NCBI GenBank assembly: GCA_002068715.1
Contig: MWAR01000495.1
Span: 1-6,936, forward strand
Length of the DNA: 6,936 nt
Source of the DNA: a bacterium ADurb.Bin374
GTDB lineage: Bacteria > Riflebacteria > Ozemobacteria > Ozemobacterales > Ozemobacteraceae
Direction: 5' to 3'
Below the pieces are notes generated by a model that was given only the letters and a program-made list of their open reading frames with translations, was not told the origin of the DNA and did not search any database. Position numbers and translations under genes: made by a program. Every line of letters starts with the position of its first letter. Within the stretch, counting starts at the first letter, position 1. Below are positions 5,775 through 6,936 of the stretch, piece by piece.

Positions 5775-6839
5775 TTACTTGCCGCGGCCGGCGGCCTTTT
5801 CCTTCTCTTTCTGCTCGGGCTTTTCGGCCTGGGTCTCGGCTGGCTTGATCATGCCGAGCTTTTCCTTGACCTTCAGGACGATTTCGCTGAATACGTCGGG
5901 GTTCTTCACGAGGAAGTCCTTCGCATTCTCGCGGCCCTGGCCGATGCGGGTGTCACCGAAGGAATACCAGGCGCCGGTCTTGCTGACGATCTTCATCTCT
6001 TCGGCCATGTCGATGATCTCGCCCTCGCGGGAAAGGCCCTTGCCGAACATGATGTCGAAATGGGCCTTGCGGAAAGGCGGGGCGACCTTGTTCTTCACGA
6101 CCTTGACCTCGGTGGTGTAGCCGACCGCCTGATCGCCGTCCTTGAGCTGTTCCTTGCGCCGGATGTCGAGGCGGACGGACGAGAAGAACTTGAGTGCGCG
6201 GCCGCCGGGCGTCGTCTCGGGGTTGCCGAACATGACGCCGATCTTCTCGCGCAGCTGGTTGATGAAGATGCAGACGCAGCCGGAGCGGGAAACGACGGGG
6301 GTCAGCTTGCGCATCGCCTGGGACATCAGGCGGGCCTGCATGCCGACGGTCGCGTCGCCCATATCACCGTCGATTTCGGCCTTGGTCGTGAGGGCGGCGA
6401 CCGAGTCGACGACGAGAACGTCGACCGCGTTGCTGCGCACGAGCATCTCGGCGATCTCGAGGGCTTCCTCGCCGCTGTTGGGCTGGGAGATCAGCAGGTT
6501 GTCGATGTCGACGCCAAGAAGGCGCGAGTAGACCGGGTCGAGGGCATGCTCGACATCGACGAACGCCGCCTGGCCGCCCATCTTCTGGACCTCTGCCACG
6601 ACGTGGAGCGCGATCGTCGTCTTGCCCGAGGATTCGGGCCCGAAAATCTCGATGATGCGGCCGCGAGGCAGCCCGCCGACGCCGAGGGCGACGTCGAGGG
6701 CGATGGAGCCGGTCGGGATGACCTCGACGGGCGCACGCTCGTCGCTGCCCAGCCGCATGACCGAGCCCTTTCCGAACTGGCGGTCGATCTGTGCGAGGGC
6801 CGATTCGAGGGCCTTCTCGCGATCAGCGGGTGTGGGCAT
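5775..6839 (-). CDS. recA: Recombinase RecA
   Basis: The 354-residue protein is full-length RecA, the DNA-dependent ATPase that forms filaments on single-stranded DNA, catalyses strand exchange in recombinational repair and, in most bacteria, triggers LexA self-cleavage. Visible landmarks are Walker [10 protein letters not shown] (67-75), catalytic Glu97 in VDVEHALDP, Walker B VLVVD (141-145), DNA-binding loop L1 around 155-179, [19 protein letters not shown] at 192-210 and loop L2 at about 206-224. [11 protein letters not shown] lies at 247-257 and GAWYSF at 289-294. The residue before Glu97 is Val where most RecA proteins have Ala (DAEHALD). The last 24 residues are a Lys/Glu/Ala-rich tail that ends basic (AAGRGK), unlike the acidic tail of E. 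coli RecA. AAGGAG at 6846-6851, six bases upstream, is a strong Shine-Dalgarno. The gene has its own terminator and no recX follows. Confidence 0.98.
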   Translation of the reverse strand: MPTPADREKALESALAQIDRQFGKGSVMRLGSDERAPVEVIPTGSIALDVALGVGGLPRGRIIEIFGPESSGKTTIALHVVAEVQKMGGQAAFVDVEHALDPVYSRLLGVDIDNLLISQPNSGEEALEIAEMLVRSNAVDVLVVDSVAALTTKAEIDGDMGDATVGMQARLMSQAMRKLTPVVSRSGCVCIFINQLREKIGVMFGNPETTPGGRALKFFSSVRLDIRRKEQLKDGDQAVGYTTEVKVVKNKVAPPFRKAHFDIMFGKGLSREGEIIDMAEEMKIVSKTGAWYSFGDTRIGQGRENAKDFLVKNPDVFSEIVLKVKEKLGMIKPAETQAEKPEQKEKEKAAGRGK

Positions 6840-6936
6840 GACGTGCTCCTTGTTCGCTCGTGTTCCGTCGCCTGCAGACTGCCGCGCTCCTCCTCCGATG
6901 ATTCGGATGCTGCGACAAGGCGTGTGGTGCTCTGTG
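6840..6936 (-). promoter_or_regulatory. recA upstream region (partial), with a 14-base palindrome
   Basis: Apart from the Shine-Dalgarno, the visible 97 bases hold a palindrome TCCGA-TGAT-TCGGA at 6894-6907, about 55 bases before the start codon. GTTC also occurs twice on the plus strand with six bases between (6852-6855 and 6862-6865). TTGTCG on the minus strand (6913-6918) could be a -35 box but has no matching -10. None of these fits a LexA operator I know. The promoter may lie further upstream, outside the window. Confidence 0.3.

Noticed and set aside
6852..6865. GTTC-N6-GTTC direct repeat near the recA start, like the alphaproteobacterial LexA box
   Set aside because: The alphaproteobacterial site has seven bases between the GTTC copies; here there are six. 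The repeat also abuts the Shine-Dalgarno, and there is no other sign of an alphaproteobacterium.

Overview
The window carries six protein genes on about 6.9 kb of GC-rich bacterial DNA, and I read it as ordinary chromosome. The recA, ettA and DedA/VTT-type genes are core bacterial genes. Lipoprotein-type signal peptides on two solute-binding proteins and a secreted beta-propeller fit a bacterium with an exported, nutrient-sensing or nutrient-scavenging cell surface. The sequence does not fix the phylum. recA is not followed by recX, and no recognised LexA box lies in the visible 97 bases upstream of it. I see no transposase, integrase, CRISPR array, tRNA, rRNA or phage gene.

Left region (1-1553). 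Two minus-strand genes probably form one operon. The first encodes an exported seven-blade beta-propeller of the two-component-regulator-propeller type. The second, 28 bases downstream, is the N-terminus of a branched-chain-amino-acid-type (Peripla_BP_6) solute-binding protein and runs off the left edge. A 190-base divergent promoter region separates them from the next gene. Candidate promoters for the two directions share almost the same -35 bases.

Middle region (1554-3857). A plus-strand gene encodes a family 5 (peptide/nickel type) solute-binding lipoprotein. It most likely starts at a TTG with a strong Shine-Dalgarno sequence, and no permease or ATPase gene accompanies it. It converges, with six bases between stop codons, on a minus-strand gene for a DedA/VTT-family membrane protein. 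A near-perfect 18-base palindrome spans both stop codons.

Right region (3858-6936). The minus strand carries ettA, an ABC-F translation factor with both ATPase cassettes intact, 56 bases upstream of the DedA gene and possibly co-transcribed with it. Further upstream on the same strand is recA, closed by a strong intrinsic terminator, so recA and ettA are separate units. The recA-ettA gap also holds a good sigma70-type promoter for ettA, a palindrome at the start of its leader, and four phased 9-base repeats between terminator and promoter.

I found no new multi-gene system. The observations most worth checking are the phased repeats upstream of ettA, the shared -35 of the divergent promoters, the pairing of a solitary propeller with a solute-binding protein, and an unusual residue beside the catalytic glutamate of RecA.
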